A stretch of 64,000 bases of DNA from Zerene cesonia (taxonomy: Eukaryota > Arthropoda > Insecta > Lepidoptera > Pieridae). How positions within the stretch are numbered: position 1 is the first letter of the stretch; every line of letters begins with the position of its first letter. A model generated the notes under the pieces. That model was not told the DNA's origin. It made no database searches and saw only the letters and a list, made by a program, of their open reading frames with translations. Location: the NCBI RefSeq assembly GCF_012273895.1, contig NC_052102.1, positions 7,152,917 to 7,216,916 of the forward strand, in the 5' to 3' direction. This document shows, in pieces, positions 1 to 12,259 of the stretch. The position numbers and the translations under genes were made by a program.

Positions 1-765
1 AAAAAAATATTTACATTATCAAATATTTAATTAGATTGTGATACCATCCAAATAAATATACCATGGAAATATAGAGAATGTAGATATATTCACTTACCTA
101 CACTTTTGCAAGAAATATTCTAAATTTATTAATATAATAAACGTAAATTTAATGGTTAAACGTAGAATAGAATATTTTGATTCTTAACGTCCATTAACGG
201 TCTATAAATACTTATATTAAAATACTCCAACTGCCTTTACAAAGCGCTTCCTTGTTGACGGCTCTCAAAATGATAAGATTATTCAACGATTGTAACGAAC
301 CGTGAACATAATATCTATTTACCAAATGAAAGTGAATAAAGGAAAAAGCAAATTAAAGTATACAAAACTGACAACGAGCAATGAGCAAATTTTTCAAGTC
401 ATAAACACCGCTTCGTTTTTGTCCTTTATTTGTCAAATATTCTCTCAAGCCGTTGTTTTCACTTGAGCCGAGCCTGCTTGCTTTTGTAATATTGCATGAA
501 AACATCACTTGTTGAAATCATATTTCGAAGTAATTGGGTCTTGTCCAGTGTAAATATTGAAAATGTATTTGCCTACCTAAAATATATATCATACCTGAAA
601 ACTGGTGACTACCATAATTATTGTAATTATGATATGATTTACTTTTCACATGCATAAACCAGCATTGACTGCTGATACAACGTGTTAGTTTACCACTGAG
701 TCTTTCAGCTGCAGGAACACAGCAGAATTGTGGGTATTTCAATGCGCATACAATGGAGTAGCTTT
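1..765. other. A+T-rich non-coding stretch
   Basis: No gene, RNA or recognisable repeat is visible. The short open frame on the minus strand at 518-793 has no domain-like features. The only signal is a donor-like TAG|GTAAGTG on the minus strand (91-100), but the sequence upstream of it on that strand is plain A+T-rich DNA with stops in all frames, so I do not call an exon. Confidence 0.6.
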
Positions 766-1160
766 TTAATCGCCTGTAAGACATTTCATGCATATCCGAG
801 TTTGTTGGTTGTCTGAATACGGTATCACGGGAGCGGAACAGAACGGATTAAATTGCAAGTGCGCTGATGTATTTATAGCTGGTCCAGAGACAAACGAGCG
901 CTCGCGTGATGGACCTGCCTCGTTATGGGAATTAATCGAAGTTGCAGCGAATAGCGCACCTGTACCGTCTAACTGAAATATGGTTTCCATTGCAAGAGCT
1001 AATTAATGCGAAAATCCGTAGGAGCCTTCTTTCGAATACCTAGCGACAAAGGACCTTTGAAATCTCATCAAGTCACAGAATAATGGTCTGTAAGTTCTGT
1101 AATAAGACGCCGTGCCCGGGCTTCAGCATATTCCTTGTTTTGTTGTCTTCATGCAATATA
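766..1160. other. Mixed-composition island, possible regulatory DNA
   Basis: G+C is visibly higher here than in the flanks, with several CpGs (for example 'gagcgctcgcgtgatgg' near 896). Two short open frames (74 and 62 codons) overlap on opposite strands. That is typical of a GC-rich non-coding block with few stop triplets rather than of a gene. No protein family is recognisable. A cis-regulatory element is an inference from composition only. Confidence 0.25.
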
Positions 1161-3460
1161 GGTACAATTAGCTGTTTTCCAGTTAAACAGGTTGGAAATA
1201 AATAAGTCGCTTCAGCACAAACTAACAATGCTTTAGTTCTTATTACTTTGAAATAAGATATTCATAGAACTGTAACAATAATTTTATTGGAAGTATAGTG
1301 AATTATGCATAATAATTGACTCATAATATTCATATTTTGTTGTATTGTACTTCTATTCTATGGCATTAATATTTGTCTATAAAAATTCAAGTAAATAATA
1401 GTATACAGTTATTAAATATAAACGTCGCATTTCAAATAATATTATTTTATATAATTCTTAGCTATTCGGAGGCATTGGAAGCGTCGTTTATCGTCCCATT
1501 CACTTTGATTATTACAATTGGATGTGGCACCTGCGTCCAGTACAGCCTACACGAACTAAAATAACCGCGAAATCCAATCATTATCCGATCAACCTCGATT
1601 CAATACGTATGCATCGGAATAAATACATCATGCAATAGATTAATCATGTAATTACTAGATTAAACTGATTAACCGACTAACTCTAAAAAATTTGAAACCG
1701 TATATTAATTTTATATGAAGTTCTACACATATATAAGTCAGTATGTAGATATTTTGACATATCACACATTTATCATGGGTCGTCTTCTGCGTATCTTCGA
1801 TTGGTCGATCGCGACGCGTAATACTCGGATAATTTTTCATTTCGTTAATTATAATTGTAGGTACTATTGATGAAATTTTTGTAGTTATGTTTTGGTAGTC
1901 ATAAGTCCAATGTTTTGTTTTTATGATTTTAATTGCGTGGTAGACGTGTTTTATATTTAATTTGTTTGAAATACTTAATGGTATTCATTAAACAATTTTT
2001 TAATTACATTCCATCCAGTCTGCAATCATGTTTCAATTATATTCTGTTTCGATGTATTGTTATACTATCAGTATATAAATATCTAAAAAGGTACTTTTAC
2101 TAGTTGTCTGAGTCACATAAATAAGAAAAGTATCAAGTAGCGTCAACCGTCTAGAAATAACACAAACAGTGCATAGAACGCGCACATTGCACGAACAAAC
2201 AGTCGCTACATGAAATATTTACGATGTCTACAAACAAAACTTGAAGAAGCTAAGTGGTTTAAATTCGCGCTAATTTAAGAGTTTGGAGCTAACGCGGGCG
2301 TATCGCAGCCATTGCCCCAAGATTACTTCGTGATCATAACTTACCACGCTACAGCCAACAAACCTAGCTGTATTAGTCATGGAACGTACAATTTATTCGC
2401 CAAGGCTTTGTTTTCAAAATCTAATCAGAACATATGTTCGCGGGGGAAACATTAAACTGGGACATTTCGTAATAACAGCGCAACGCTGCAAAATACGACA
2501 CACCTAAGCGAGATAACCTTTGACAATCAGTTCGATACGAGACATAGAAATGCTTTTATAAAACATCGGAACTTTTAACAACAGCAAATATCGATATGCG
2601 CTTTGGTTCTAAAAATATTTCGGTGATACGTAAAACGAAGAATGAGATTAAGCGTACAATAGTACCGATTAAGTTCTTCAGTTGAATCATAATTATGTGC
2701 TTTCATAATGGGTTGTGCTTTCAAGCGAAAATGACGGTAACGGATAAAAACTTCTCTCCTCTAAATTAACATAATTTAAAATTCAAAACTATACGAAACT
2801 ACTTCATTGCGGAGAGCCTGCCAAAAGAGGCAATTTTAATTCTTTCAGCACTTCTTCACCAGAAATGAGTAGTTGGAAAAATCCCTCAGGAATATGAAGC
2901 ACGTTTTTGACTTGACTTTAGAAAGAAAGTGCGGGTGAAAATAATAAATAGCGGTATAATAGCGATCTTCACGCGAAAGATTAGCCGCAAAAGCCGAGGG
3001 CTTACCAGTATTTATAAGGAGTGTTAGCAGCACGCCAAGGGGCGGATCTCGCTTTTGTATACTTAAAAATATTTCCAATATATTAAGCGCAAAATAATGA
3101 AATCCTTGTGAATTAAGTTTACATTTCTTAAAAAAAAAACGTTTTCCATATCTTGTTTTTAGATTATAGTTTATTACGCAAAATTCAAAATTGAGTATTT
3201 GCTGTCCATACAGCTACAAGTTTACCATAACTCGTTTAGTTTAGACTACCTAATTTGCCTGCTGACTTCTCCGCATAATTTATTGAGACAACGTATTGCT
3301 GTTCCGTATGCTATAACCTAGAAACTCAATTATAAATAAAATTTTGTATTCATACGAAATATTAACAATGTTGTCTTTACCCAAAACTCCGTCATAAATA
3401 GAAACAACAATAAAATTTGAATGATGAAATTAAATAAACGTATTTGATGATTACAAGTAG
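1161..3460. other. A+T-rich non-coding stretch
   Basis: No gene or recognised repeat. Open frames are at most about 77 codons and show no domain. A donor-like GTG|GTAAGTT lies on the minus strand near 2340, but no matching acceptor or composition change supports an exon. Confidence 0.6.
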
Positions 3461-3540
3461 AAGACACCATTTATAAAAAAAATATAGTTAAAAAAAACTA
3501 AAAAACACGCTTTTCAAGCACATCAAACTAAAAACTATAA

Positions 3541-3656
3541 AATAATTTTTAATATAAGCTGAAAACAATAATGAACGAAAAATACTAATATTGTTGTGAA
3601 TAATTTTAAATATAAACTGAAAATAATAATGAATGAAAAATACTAGTATTGTTGTG
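3541..3656. repeat. 58-bp tandem dimer
   Basis: Two adjacent units (about 3541-3598 and 3599-3656) align over their whole length with a handful of substitutions. Both carry 'taatgaa[ct]gaaaaatacta[ag]tattgttgtg'-type sequence (written as a consensus). It is a simple duplication at the left edge of a composite repeat. No coding potential. Confidence 0.85.
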
Positions 3657-3660
3657 AAAA

Positions 3661-3925
3661 AAAAGCGTGGGGCGCTTTGTGCCATATTTTTTTTATATTA
3701 TACATATTTTTTGTGCCATATTATTTAAGTAAGGCAGTAGGTGCACGAGGCGCTCTCTGCCTTACCAACATTTGGATAGTAGATTCTTTCACTCTCATAG
3801 TTATCACAAATCCCAGGACACCAAATCAGAGTTACATGGGAATTACGGTTTTACTGCGGAAAGGGTACCTGAGGAAACGGCCAACCTACACATTTACTGC
3901 CCGGAATTTTACTAGAAAAAATATA
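3661..3925 (-). repeat. Body of a composite interspersed repeat
   Basis: This block lies between the 58-bp dimer and the tRNA-like head at 3977-4068, and on the minus strand it reads as the head's 3' continuation. It contains an inverted match ('gtaaggcag' and 'ctgccttac', about 3730-3765), two T-runs, and nearby copies of 'tttgtgccatat' (about 3679 and 3709). I infer it is the tail of the same SINE-like element. An unrelated nested repeat is the alternative. Confidence 0.4.
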
Positions 3926-3976
3926 TAATAGGTTTATGTAAGAAACATAAAATAGAAAAAATTTAATTTTTTTTTT

Positions 3977-4068
3977 CCGTCACAGACGAGATTTGAACCT
4001 ACGTCCACGGAGCCTGTCGTTATACGTCAACTAAGACTGGCGCCTTAGCCCGCTCGGCTAACGAACGA
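3977..4068 (-). repeat. Degenerate tRNA-Leu-like SINE head
   Basis: Read on the minus strand, the block has an A-box match (TAGCCGAGCGG), a Leu-type run 'CTAAGGCGCCAG' and a near B-box (GGTTCAAATCT, last base off consensus). The anticodon arm does not pair, so this is not a working tRNA gene. Downstream on the minus strand come about ten A, then AAATTTTTTCTATT (3951-3964). The same 14 bases follow the tRNA-like gene at 27.3 kb. A tRNA-derived SINE or an old tRNA pseudogene are the two readings. Confidence 0.6.
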
Positions 4069-4089
4069 ACTAACAGTAACAGAATGTTA

Positions 4090-4133
4090 TAACAGTCATA
4101 AGCTGTTAGCCCTTACGTAGAGGATACGTAAGG
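4090..4133. repeat. Two adjacent stem-loops
   Basis: TAACAG/CTGTTA (4090-4108, 7-nt loop) is followed at once by a perfect CCTTACGTA/TACGTAAGG stem (4111-4133, 5-nt loop GAGGA). They lie between the tRNA-like head and the next repeat, so they may mark an element boundary. Confidence 0.7.
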
Positions 4134-4142
4134 AAATTGTTA

Positions 4143-4325
4143 AATCCTGGCGCTCCTGATCAGGATAATGGGATAAACTTACTATATTACTCTATTGGCA
4201 CCAGTTCTTAATAAGTGTACAAAGTTTGAATGAAATCGGTTCGCGGGAAGTGGGAGAAAAACGGGTGTGAGTTACATACATACATACATACAAACATACA
4301 AGTGAAGCTAATAAAAGCGTGTTAA
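4143..4325 (+). mobile_element. Dispersed repeat copy 1 (LINE 3'-end-like)
   Basis: The block from 'tcctggcg' to 'gaagctaataaaagcgtgtta' matches, in order and with many substitutions, the block at 40.69-40.89 kb, and its second half matches 15.59-15.70 kb. Shared landmarks are 'ataa[gt]ggataaact', 'aagtttgaat.aaatc', 'gttacatac' and the terminal 'aaaagcgtgtta'. It includes a (TACA)n run at 4273-4291. From memory this ending is common in lepidopteran genomes. Its class (non-LTR 3' end or SINE) is not settled by the sequence. Confidence 0.65.
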
Positions 4326-4330
4326 TAATG

Positions 4331-7300
4331 AGTATGCATAAATAGTTCCTATTTATTCATTCTTATGCATTTTACTTGGCTTTTCATAATTTGACCCAAC
4401 AATTAAACATCACTCCTACTTTGTATTTAATACATGCAATTATCTAAATTCAAAATGCCCCAGAATGTAAACAAATAAACTTATCGGAGACGATCCCTTA
4501 TCCGTAAATATGCCGCCACGAGGTCGTACGAACCCAAGCTGGCCATAAAATAACTTACACCAAGGATAATTGCTCCATCATATATGCTCAGAATGAACAA
4601 TACTTACTGCTTGCCCTTTGAAATGGCTTCTTTTAGTTATAAATGACTGTTACATTTATTCAAAGAATTGTCCATTAGTTTTTGTGAATGAAATTAACGA
4701 TCAGTAAAAATATGATTTCATTTTATATTCAACTAGGTACGACTGATGCAGGACACAAAAAAATTCACTCCATTCTCATTCATAATATGTTTTCCTTAAA
4801 AGACGCTTAAATGTACCACTTTCTCTATTACATAACTATCAAAGTTTCAAAAATATAGCACATGAATTTCTAAAGTCAAATCGGGAAGCGTCTCAAAAAG
4901 CCATTTGTGAATATTTTGAAAAATCGCAAGGTATATCTTAAAATAAATTACACAGTTTGCGATGGTGCGTTGCGAAACGTATGATAAATTGCATTTCGCT
5001 GACAACGCCCGATAAAATTTGTTGCATAGAATTTCATAGTGTTTTAAATTGAATTCACAATGCATCGTTGTCAAAACGATGTTGGCAACATAATCTTTAC
5101 GTAAAGCAGTTACTTTTGTGTGATGATCCGGACAGTCCAAGAATCTTGCTTGCCATTAGGTTGTGTTAGTAAATATTTGATTAGTGGTAAATTAGAGCGG
5201 AGATTCTGCAGCATTAAATCGTGGTGCGAGGTGGCCAGGTGGATAATGAATACAAACTGCGGGCTGCGTGGTTAACACCGCAGTAAATTAAGGCGAGCGT
5301 ACCCGCGCTTGGCGCTTGGAATCGTATGATGCGAGCGCAAGGCAGCACTCCCGCTCCCAAGCGAATCGTTCTTGAAACTCTTGAAACAATCGACCTCAAC
5401 CTACCCTAATAAACAACGGATAGTTCGCTTTGTTTTTACAAAAACACGAGGGGCTTGGAGTTGAATTGGGTCGCAGCCTTATTCAGCCTTCGTGTTCAAT
5501 AATAAAAAGCCTACACATTTTAACTCTACCTCATTACAGTCGGATAGAGTTCCGACACATGAGCTACATGCAGCTTGGCAAGAAGGATGCATACAGGTAT
5601 TTATTTTATATTGAAATCGTTAACTTTTTTACACCATATTTTACCATCTAAATTGATTATTTGAAATCAAATAATAAACAAATATACATTATTGTATACT
5701 AACGAAACTTATGGTAGACAATTATGTAAATAAAATGTTGAACATTTTAAACTGCACTCTTTACACAAAAACTTTTCGCATGCAAATTCCAATTCAACAT
5801 AAACACGTTTTTAGTACAATTTGCAAACTCGTTTGCTATTTAGTTCGGAGAAATCAAATCGATAGAGGTCATCGGCATCATCGATGCACGAACCCTCAGT
5901 AAGGGCTGCACATTATTGCCCCTTTGATCACCCCTTCGGAATTCCTAGAACACATCACATAGCCATTTTCTATTCCACCTGGGGCTGTGGTTTGCGCTTT
6001 ATAAATTGTTAGGTTTTCCCTTCATAAATGCAATGGGAGGAAGATAAAAAAAAATGCTAAAAAGATTTCGGACGTTACCCGCTTTACTTAATTTATTATG
6101 TTTAGTTTTGAGGCACGTATTTTACGTTTGATTGTATCAGTGTTTAAGAGGAAGTTAACGATTGAATTGAGGCAGCCCTATAAGATTCTCGACGTCTGCG
6201 TCATAACTGCTGTATCATATAGTTTCAACCAAGACGTATGGAGTCTACGATATATGACATTGGCGAATTCAATTTATTCGTGCTAAAAATCGGATAAAGT
6301 TCAACTATTGATTGTTAATTATTTAAATTTTAGAATTTGCCTTTTCCTCAATAAAAAATCAATATATAATAAAATAATTAATTGTAAGATGATTGCCTAT
6401 ATAATTCTGATTTAGGGTTTAACTTCGAAGTTATGTAAAATAACGCAGAATCTGAAAAAAACAAATAGAAATCATGTTTAAATTTAAGTTAACCCACAAC
6501 GCAAACCGTATAAAATGTAATCCGTTGTTTATTCCGATTTCCTTGCATTCGAAGTCAGATAAGATACTTTTTTAAAATGTTTCCGTCTGAACCGATTCCT
6601 AAGAGTAAGAATGCGAACACGAAACTTCCTTTCCAATTTTCTCCCAATGGCCATTAGGATGAGAAATGTAAAGTAGATTCCCCGACGAAGTCGAGATATG
6701 TGTTCGGAAAGAATGAAAATTCAAACTAAACCGGCACGGCGCAGGACTGGATCTTCTCAGGAAACGAGTTCACGATGCAGACTATCTGAAAATTATGTAC
6801 ATCGGATAAGTACCTACATCTTTTACAAGTTTCAACAAACTTTTATTTAAGCGCATACAAATTATGCCCCCGGGATAGCAAATTTATTTTGCAATGTCAT
6901 TTTTCTAGCCATATGTATGAGACTAAGATATTTTTTATGGATGAGCTTAAAATACTGACATGCATGAAAAGGCCAGATATATAACTGTATTTAAACATAT
7001 CGATGCATTGGACATTGCATATAGATATCCTGAAAGAGGACGTCTATCAACTAATATAGCGCAAATTAATTTCAGTGAAACTTCATAGTTTCATAATACC
7101 ACTTGCAGCTTCCGGAATAACTGTCCATAACAATAAAGCCTGAGAGAAACATCACAAGTGAGTATATTGTCCGTCAACAGGTTACTTGAGTCGAGTTGAC
7201 AGTCTGTAATTTGGCTGGGCGGTCGAACTTGTGGTTTGAACCCGACGACGTTATTTGCAATCCCACAACTAACTTTAAATTGCTTACGCTAATGTATAAT

Positions 7301-8925
7301 GTGAATCATGTTTATGTTACTCCTTCTTTTCAAACACATTTACTCAATTTAAACAGCTGGAAAGGTAACTTTCGTCTAGGCTCACTTTGTACATTTGATA
7401 TAAAATATACTGCAGTAAAATTCACAATGTTCACTCTATATTTTCAAATAATGCATTTAATAAAAACAAAAGAATAAACTCGATATTTATAACAATTAGT
7501 ACTATTATTTATCAACCAACTGCGTGTAGCCTTAGGCTACAAGCCCAGAAAAATAACATTATTTCAAATTAAAATGCGGTAGTTTGCTAAAAGAAACAAA
7601 TTCTTATTACGAGGAAGAAGCACGGAGAACGCTGAACACTACCTTTTTTACCGGTTCCCAACCGAGAAGTTATATCGTCTACTCTATATCAACTAACCTA
7701 ATGAGGAACCACAAAGATCATTAGCTTTGAATTTAACGTTTTGTTTGATTTGTAAGTTGTATTTTTAATGGTCATTGCATACAAAATATTCACAATCAGC
7801 ATTCTCTTTATGAAATGAAATAAATAGGTGCTTTCTCTATTAATTACAATTCTTTAGATTTTTTTTAAATTTCGGAACTGTTAAGTTTCCGAAATATTCT
7901 TTATTTTATATTTATATTAGTTAAAGTTTTTTTTAATACAATATTTCTTTCTTTCACAGTTTTTATCGGCCACTCTTGGTACTTTTCGGGGATTGCGCCA
8001 AAATTTCATGTACGTACCTTTAATGATTTGCCTGACTAAATCTCAAAAATTTGGTGATACCACATAACAAAATAGTAATTCCATAATCATTCATGTTATT
8101 ACTTGCGAGTATATGGAGCAGGGAAAAAAAATCGGTACAATGGCCCGCACGCAAACATGCGTATGCGTACGCGTGTTCAGAAATAATAATACGCGATTTA
8201 ATTTAATGTACTCGTATTGATATGCTTAAAAAACTCACTATAAAGTATATGTTGCTTGAAAATAAAAATATGGACAATAAACAAGAATGATTACCGTTAA
8301 CAAGAACAATTTTTAATCATTAAAAAAATGTTTAGATAAGTACGAAACAACGATTAAAAATCATCGATAATGAAATATACATATCGGAACTATTTCTGAT
8401 TTAAGGGTCAATTATTCAAGTTGTAAATTTATAACATTATCTGTTTCAACACACTAACTTAATTTTTAGAATAAACATATCAAACATTTTTCGGTTTCTC
8501 CTTTTACTGCAGTGGATCATATTATACTTTTAAAGGCATTATAAAACACGCTTTAAGCTCAAGCAGTGTTCTCATGTTGTTAAAGCAAATCTCATAATAT
8601 TATATTCTACTAACATATTTTTAAGTAATTTTAAGCAGATTATTATGAATGTGCTTCGTGTTTCTTTAAATAATATTATAATATTAATGACTTAGAATAG
8701 TTCAATTCTTTTCGTTACGAAAAATATAATTTTAGATAGATTTACAACTTTTGTAATAAATCAATGTTAGAGTATTATAAATAAATTTATGTTACGTTAT
8801 TACCTACCTACCTTAACCTTAGTAATCGTGTCCAGACTTCAGAGAAGTAATTATCTCCTGGTCTCTAAGTGTGACGTAAACTTTTAGAGTGCGGTTTCGC
8901 GAATTTACCTCTCCCATGTAATAAT
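4331..8925. other. Long A+T-rich non-coding region
   Basis: No gene found. Notable points: CCCTTTGATCA, a good TCF/Pangolin-type site, at 5920-5930 in a slightly GC-richer patch (5880-6010); and a short palindrome TGTAGCCT-T-AGGCTACA near 7525. Open frames up to 97 codons (for example 4847-5140, minus) have no recognisable domain, and T-rich frames give hydrophobic translations by composition alone. Confidence 0.55.
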
Positions 8926-8929
8926 AATA

Positions 8930-9060
8930 TTGGGAAAAAGTTGCGGGGCGCCGGATAGTTGTGGGGGTCAAGTTAATGATATCACCGCCATTTGCGGACG
9001 AGACCCCGCTCCGAATTGCGCCCGGGCACGTTAATGGGTTCGGCTATAGCACTCTGAATA
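8930..9060. promoter_or_regulatory. GC-rich island with homeodomain-type cores
   Basis: A sharp GC-rich block in A+T-rich DNA. It holds two TTAATG cores (in 'caagttaatgatatc' and 'cacgttaatgggttc'), 'ggggcgccgg' and 'gcccgggc'. There is no long open frame. It looks like a compact cis-regulatory module, but this is inferred from composition and motif density only. Confidence 0.3.
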
Positions 9061-12015
9061 TTTTAAAGGACATTCGCTGAAATTACTAGAAAAATAATGT
9101 CGCTTTGCTTGTACCGAATTACCAGAGAAACGGTTTAGAGACCGGCAATAAATATGCACGGAATCCTCTTCCTATTACCTCTTTGGAGATTGCTTTTACG
9201 GATTAAATGTTTTCTGTTGCAAAGTTTTGAGAACACGTACGAAAATTTCTGAATCCATTAAATATTGCTTTAGTTTTCTCCGAGGTAAGGATCGATTCGT
9301 CATAAAGAGAAACACTTAGAGGGAGCAATTTTGCGTTCCGCAGTAGATACGTTTTGGTACAGTGAGTCTTTAATATTATATGAGTCTCAGTGATAGAGGA
9401 GCACGCAAGCTTCGCTCGCACGGCCCGCGCCGCCCCGCGTGCAGACAGCGCTCTACGTGCACTGCATAATGCGCCATTTTCTACAAAATTCACAACTACC
9501 CACTTGCAAAATCTACTAGCCTTCATCTCATTTGCTCTTGTTTAAATTTGTAATGTTGCTTATGTAAACAAATTTGCTATGTGGCTACGTTTTTTATACC
9601 GTTAAGTAGTATGTTTTGTTTGAGTAATTTGGAAATAGCCAATATTTTAGGGTTATTTATATTTAATAAATTTGATAGTCATCTTAAATGTTAATAAAGT
9701 TGCATCTGTAAAATAAAGAAAAAATACATTTGGTTTGTTATTTCAAGATAACATCGATTTGAGTATATGTAGAGAAAGGATACCATATTTTCATAAATTT
9801 AAAACGTAACATATGTAACTTAAACTTTTATAACATACATTTCATTTTGTTAATATGTATTTATAGCTCGAATTGATGTGATACAAGTGATATAATTTGT
9901 GGCAGCAACACAAGTTAATTTTTTTAAGATACCGCCCTCACCTAACAGCCTTAAATGTCAATAGTTGTAAATAGGTTGTCGCGATGCAAATTTTAAATTC
10001 TTTCAATATTCGTAAAGTACAAAAGTTTAACTCGCACGACGTGTGCCGAACGCGGGCTGCATGCGAATACGGGTCAACCCCTCAACTTTACTTTAGAATT
10101 TTCATTTCAATAATGCGCTTTCGTTATGTCGGATATCTTTTTTATTACCTTTTGCTTTTACATTGTACATATTCCTTTTATTTTATATTTTTAGAGAATA
10201 ACTTTTTTAATCTATGAATAGAGCTGCACTTTTTCTTTTTCTAGAACACGAACAACCGCTTTTGGAGCGACTGCTTATCTACGGTATTGTGTTTGGATAA
10301 ACTTTGTGAAGTAGAATTACTAATAAGTAATGTGACATTTATATAATTTGTATTTTCATGGCTACAAGCGATTTAAGGATATTGGAAATGTTAGTTTTTT
10401 GGAACTTTTTTTTTATTTTATTTTTTTTTTACGTTATAGATAACATTGTGATGTAATATAAATAAAAATTTTTTGAGAACAATTAATTTCATTAGAAGGA
10501 TACGATTTTTTTAATAAAATAATAGTCTGTTCAAAGCATACCAAACGAGTGTCAAATTGAAACAAATAATATGCAGCAAAAATTTAAAGCATTGATTTAA
10601 AAAGAAAGCTTCTCATATCTTCAACCGGTAAGTGAAGCGGACATTGTTATCTGATTGCAGATCTGTCCCCAAGCTATCATCTCAGGTTGACTTTTCTTGG
10701 GAGAGCGTTCAGTTATATCGGCTCTATAAATTTTATTATTTATTTTGTAATGCGCAACATAAGAATATTAATAAATACTAAAAATACTTAACTACTTATT
10801 AACTTTACTTACTTACTTACTATAATACTTATATAAATTTCTTATCTTTTCATTCTTAAGGAGTTTATAATAATGAAAACAAAAACTGTTTTTTTATATT
10901 TACGATTTAAAACAGAAGAAGGATTAATATTGTTCAAAACCACGCTTCACTTTTTATTATAATGTACGACGCAAACATAACAATTTGTAAACATATTTTG
11001 ATTCTCAGTGTACACAGTAAGGTAGGCTTTGTCTGCAGCTCGGCTTCTTATTAACGTGCATAAATATCAGCCCCCCTCCTCCCTCTCAATTTAGCACTGG
11101 TGCGAGGCGACGTTCCAAACAAATCAACCTAGCCTCACATACCTACATACAACAATATATCAGTTGTTTAGGTAACAATTCTTTAGTAAATTTTAAATTG
11201 ATTCTAACGTAATTCTCAATCATATTTGAAACAACTTTCTTTTTTAAATACTGTTGTTACGTCTTTAATTTTATTAACTTAATTTAAATAACTACAACTT
11301 CATAATGTATCCAAAAATGTTTACTTTCCATGCATTCGTTACTGAAATATCAATCACGCTTACAATAGACGCGCATCTTTATGTAGACACTGCAATAATA
11401 AAAAATACTAGCAGGAAAATGAAGCATAATAATAATTTATTTGCTTCCATCGAACCAAATGAAACAAAGTTTGAATAGTATTTTACTAGATTTTATTATC
11501 GGGAACAAGTAATTTTCCCTGTACAAACACTCTGCTTTGTTCATTCGAGGGCTCCAGCGCGCGCTAAATTTGAATTCATGTTACGAACGAGCTACATAAA
11601 CCAATTACTGAGCAGAACCAAGCCAATGGCGGACGGCGCGGCACGCGAAGAATCGATAATTCACAATATACCCGCTAGAGGGCAACTCTGTCGACGCTAG
11701 TGCGCGCCCACACCACTCCTCCACGTTGCGCAGCCGTGCAAATAACTTTGTATGAACGTCAAAATTCTGCAACCGCCTTTTCAACTTAAAAGTAATAATT
11801 AAATCAACAAAGAACAATGAAACATGGTTCATAATTATTTTGCATAAACATTAAATTAAAATCTACATTCTTTTTTCATTTTCCTATATAAATTCTTCAA
11901 TATAAATTAGAAAAAAATATTAAAAGCAACTTGCAAGTCTAGGACACTTACAAGCGAAACTTAAATACATATTTAATTTTGTTATTTATTTCATAAATCA
12001 TACATTTTCCATAAA
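9061..12015. other. Non-coding region with one GC-rich patch and a microsatellite
   Basis: A GC-rich patch at about 9400-9480 (CpG-dense, 'ggcccgcgccgccccgcg') sits inside a 107-codon minus-strand open frame with no family resemblance. An (ACTT)n microsatellite lies at about 10804-10821. Another mixed patch at 11600-11720 contains 'cccgctagagggcaactctg'. The rest is A+T-rich with nothing recognised. Confidence 0.5.
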
Positions 12016-12029
12016 ATATAACTTGACAG

Positions 12030-12069
12030 ACGTCATGACAATGTTATAAGGAGCATGCGCTCGTAGTCA
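12030..12069 (+). promoter_or_regulatory. Candidate core promoter at 12.07 kb
   Basis: A CRE-like 'gacgtcatgac' (about 12029-12039), a weak TATA-like TTATAAG (12044-12050) and an initiator-like TCAG (A at 12069) fall in order just where A+T-rich DNA gives way to a CpG-containing leader. TATA-to-start spacing is about 24 bp, a little short. Each element alone is weak. The order, and the splice donor at the other end of the leader, make it worth recording. Confidence 0.3.
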
Positions 12070-12251
12070 GCTGCTGCTTAGCTTGCTGTTTCGTATCGCG
12101 CTTCTTGCCCGCTTTCAATGTTTTCCGTTTTATTTTGTTATTTCTGTGATGTAAACCAATTTTTTAAATAAATTTTATTTAATAACCTTTTAGTGAAAGA
12201 TATTGTGCGTTGTTATAGTGGTGCTTGCAGCAAAACGTCAGATACAACAAG
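12067..12251 (+). other. Candidate non-coding first exon (+)
   Basis: The block begins at an initiator-like TCAG, is GC-richer at its 5' end ('gctgctgcttagcttgctg'), and ends at a good splice donor AACAAG|GTAAAC (exon end 12251). It contains one short upstream open frame (ATG at 12118, 17 codons) and an ATG-TAA, so it would be an untranslated leader. No second exon can be assigned in the window with confidence, so the gene it belongs to is unknown. Splice and start positions are predicted by eye. Confidence 0.3.
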
Positions 12252-12259
12252 GTAAACGC

